The translations under genes were made by a program, and so were the position numbers. This document shows positions 63,157-64,000 of a DNA stretch of 64,000 nucleotides, piece after piece. The number at the start of each line of letters is the position of its first letter. Position 1 is the first letter of the stretch. The stretch is from Petrimonas sulfuriphila (GTDB taxonomy: Bacteria > Bacteroidota > Bacteroidia > Bacteroidales > Dysgonomonadaceae): NCBI GenBank assembly GCA_038561985.1, contig CP073276.1, positions 2,108,001 to 2,172,000 of the forward strand, given 5' to 3'. Below the pieces are notes generated by a model. The model was not told where the DNA came from and made no database searches. It saw only the letters and a list, made by a program, of their open reading frames with translations.

Positions 63157-63920
63157 AATTGAATATTTTTCGCAAATATAATTATTTTCAAATACACTTG
63201 AAAATATTCTTGGTTTTTATTCGAATAATTATGCTGTAACTGATTGAATTTGCTCATCGCATTGGCTTCTATATCGTCGGCAATGTCGATATAAGGTTTC
63301 ATTGCTTTGTAATCGCTGTGTCCTGTCCATTTCATAACCACATTTGCCGGAATGCCAAGTGAAAGGGCGTTGCAGATGAAAGTGCGACGAGCGGCATGCT
63401 TAAAAGAGCATATTTTGGCGTAACCACATCAATGCGCTCATTTCCATTATAGTAGGTTTCAGGCGCAGGCTCATTTATTTCTGCGAATTCCGCCAATTCT
63501 TTCAAGTAGGTATTCATACGTTGGTTGCTGATAACAGGCAGTACTTTTCGTTCTTGAAATGCGATGTTTTTGTATTTTTCGAGAATGGTTTTGCTGTGAT
63601 TGTTCAACTCAATAATTAGACTATCGGCTGTTTTAACGGTAGTAACTTCAATGTGGCCTTCTTTTATGTCACTTCGGTGAAGATTGAAAACATCAGAATA
63701 TCTTAATCCGGTAAAGCAACAAAATAAAAACCCATCACGGACACGCTACAAGTATTGTTTTTGTTCCGGTATTTGGAATTCCCTAAATTTTGTCAGTTCA
63801 TCCCAAGTAAGAGAAATTACTTTTTTGAGTGAGTTTTTTAGTTTTGGTTTAGAACTATCATAGGCAGAAAGAGCCTCCGATGGAAGGTCTGGACAAAACC
63901 AGATAATAACAAGATGAAAG
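63153..63920 (-). pseudogene. Tyrosine integrase, catalytic part, with nonsense and frameshift lesions
   Basis: Minus-strand pieces read LPSEALSAYDSSKPKLKNSL, SLTWDELTKFREFQIPEQKQ, then a TAG (after YL). CCFTGLRYSDVFNLHRSDIK (catalytic Arg) follows, then a continuous stretch to KYALLS. A frame change then leads to RRTFICNALSLGIPANVVMK, then WTGHSDYKAMKPYIDIADD (His and Tyr). At least two lesions inactivate it. It is upstream of the AAA gene on the same strand and unrelated in position to the N-terminal fragment at 60741. Confidence 0.8.
63173..63180 (-). promoter_or_regulatory. -7 promoter element of the AAA ATPase gene
   Basis: TATATTTG on the minus strand matches TAnnTTTG and lies 16 bases before the ATG. 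The -33 region is not convincing. Confidence 0.4.
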
Positions 63921-64000
63921 CCTACAAGTCATTGATTTATATGACTTTGTGTCTTTTATGTCCGATTAAAAGAACACTAAAAAGACCCCAAAAGATACAA

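Overview
The window is a Bacteroidales-type chromosome segment. It has Bacteroidetes-style promoters (TAnnTTTG boxes), many secreted lipoproteins, a rpmB-rpmG-DUF4295-ftsY-rimO run, ferredoxin-dependent 2-oxoacid oxidoreductase and a fimbrillin-like protein. The composition is compatible with Dysgonomonadaceae/Porphyromonadaceae relatives, but the genus is an inference and no ribosomal RNA is present to test it.

Bases 1-22.8 kb are ordinary core genome. In order: a SixA-like phosphatase with a MarR regulator, DUF2024, a cyclophilin lipoprotein, a MATE exporter, tRNA-Gly and tRNA-Tyr, ribH with a TPR membrane protein, a DUF4468 protein, the ribosomal/ftsY/rimO/HU/HU-LysM run, sucDC, a TonB-dependent receptor with a PepSY-like partner, a hemerythrin/LuxR pair, a nitroreductase, kdsC, a korDABC operon with a small membrane ORF inside it, a DEAD-box helicase and tRNA-Ser. 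KorDABC and SucCD could together carry 2-oxoglutarate through succinyl-CoA to succinate.

Bases 22.8-54.6 kb are an accessory island of envelope and secreted proteins, flanked and broken by insertion sequences. It opens with a decayed IS3. An SPFH - beta-helix - lipoprotein - zinc-ribbon - LemA - TPM - small peptide - fimbrillin run follows. Then come an RRM protein, an IS4 fragment, a defective IS21 element, and an LRR lipoprotein plus a beta-grasp-like small protein cut off by IS30. A TPR-sensor hybrid two-component regulator with an AraC output domain sits at 39.6-42.4 kb. After it lies a second run with nucleoside hydrolase, LRR, beta-grasp-like protein, 5'-nucleotidase and many unknown lipoproteins. 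The two runs start behind the same promoter module (24001-24150 and 42487-42636, first 100 bases identical). This suggests one regulon controlled by the hybrid regulator lying between them. Several genes in the second run are duplicated, frameshifted or truncated.

Bases 54.7-64 kb are mobile DNA. A second IS21 element carries a three-recombinase (RIT-type) element inside the 3' end of istB and itself interrupts a Bacteroidetes-type integrase gene. Beyond it are two more integrase relics on opposite strands and an intact AAA/DUF4143-type ATPase gene.
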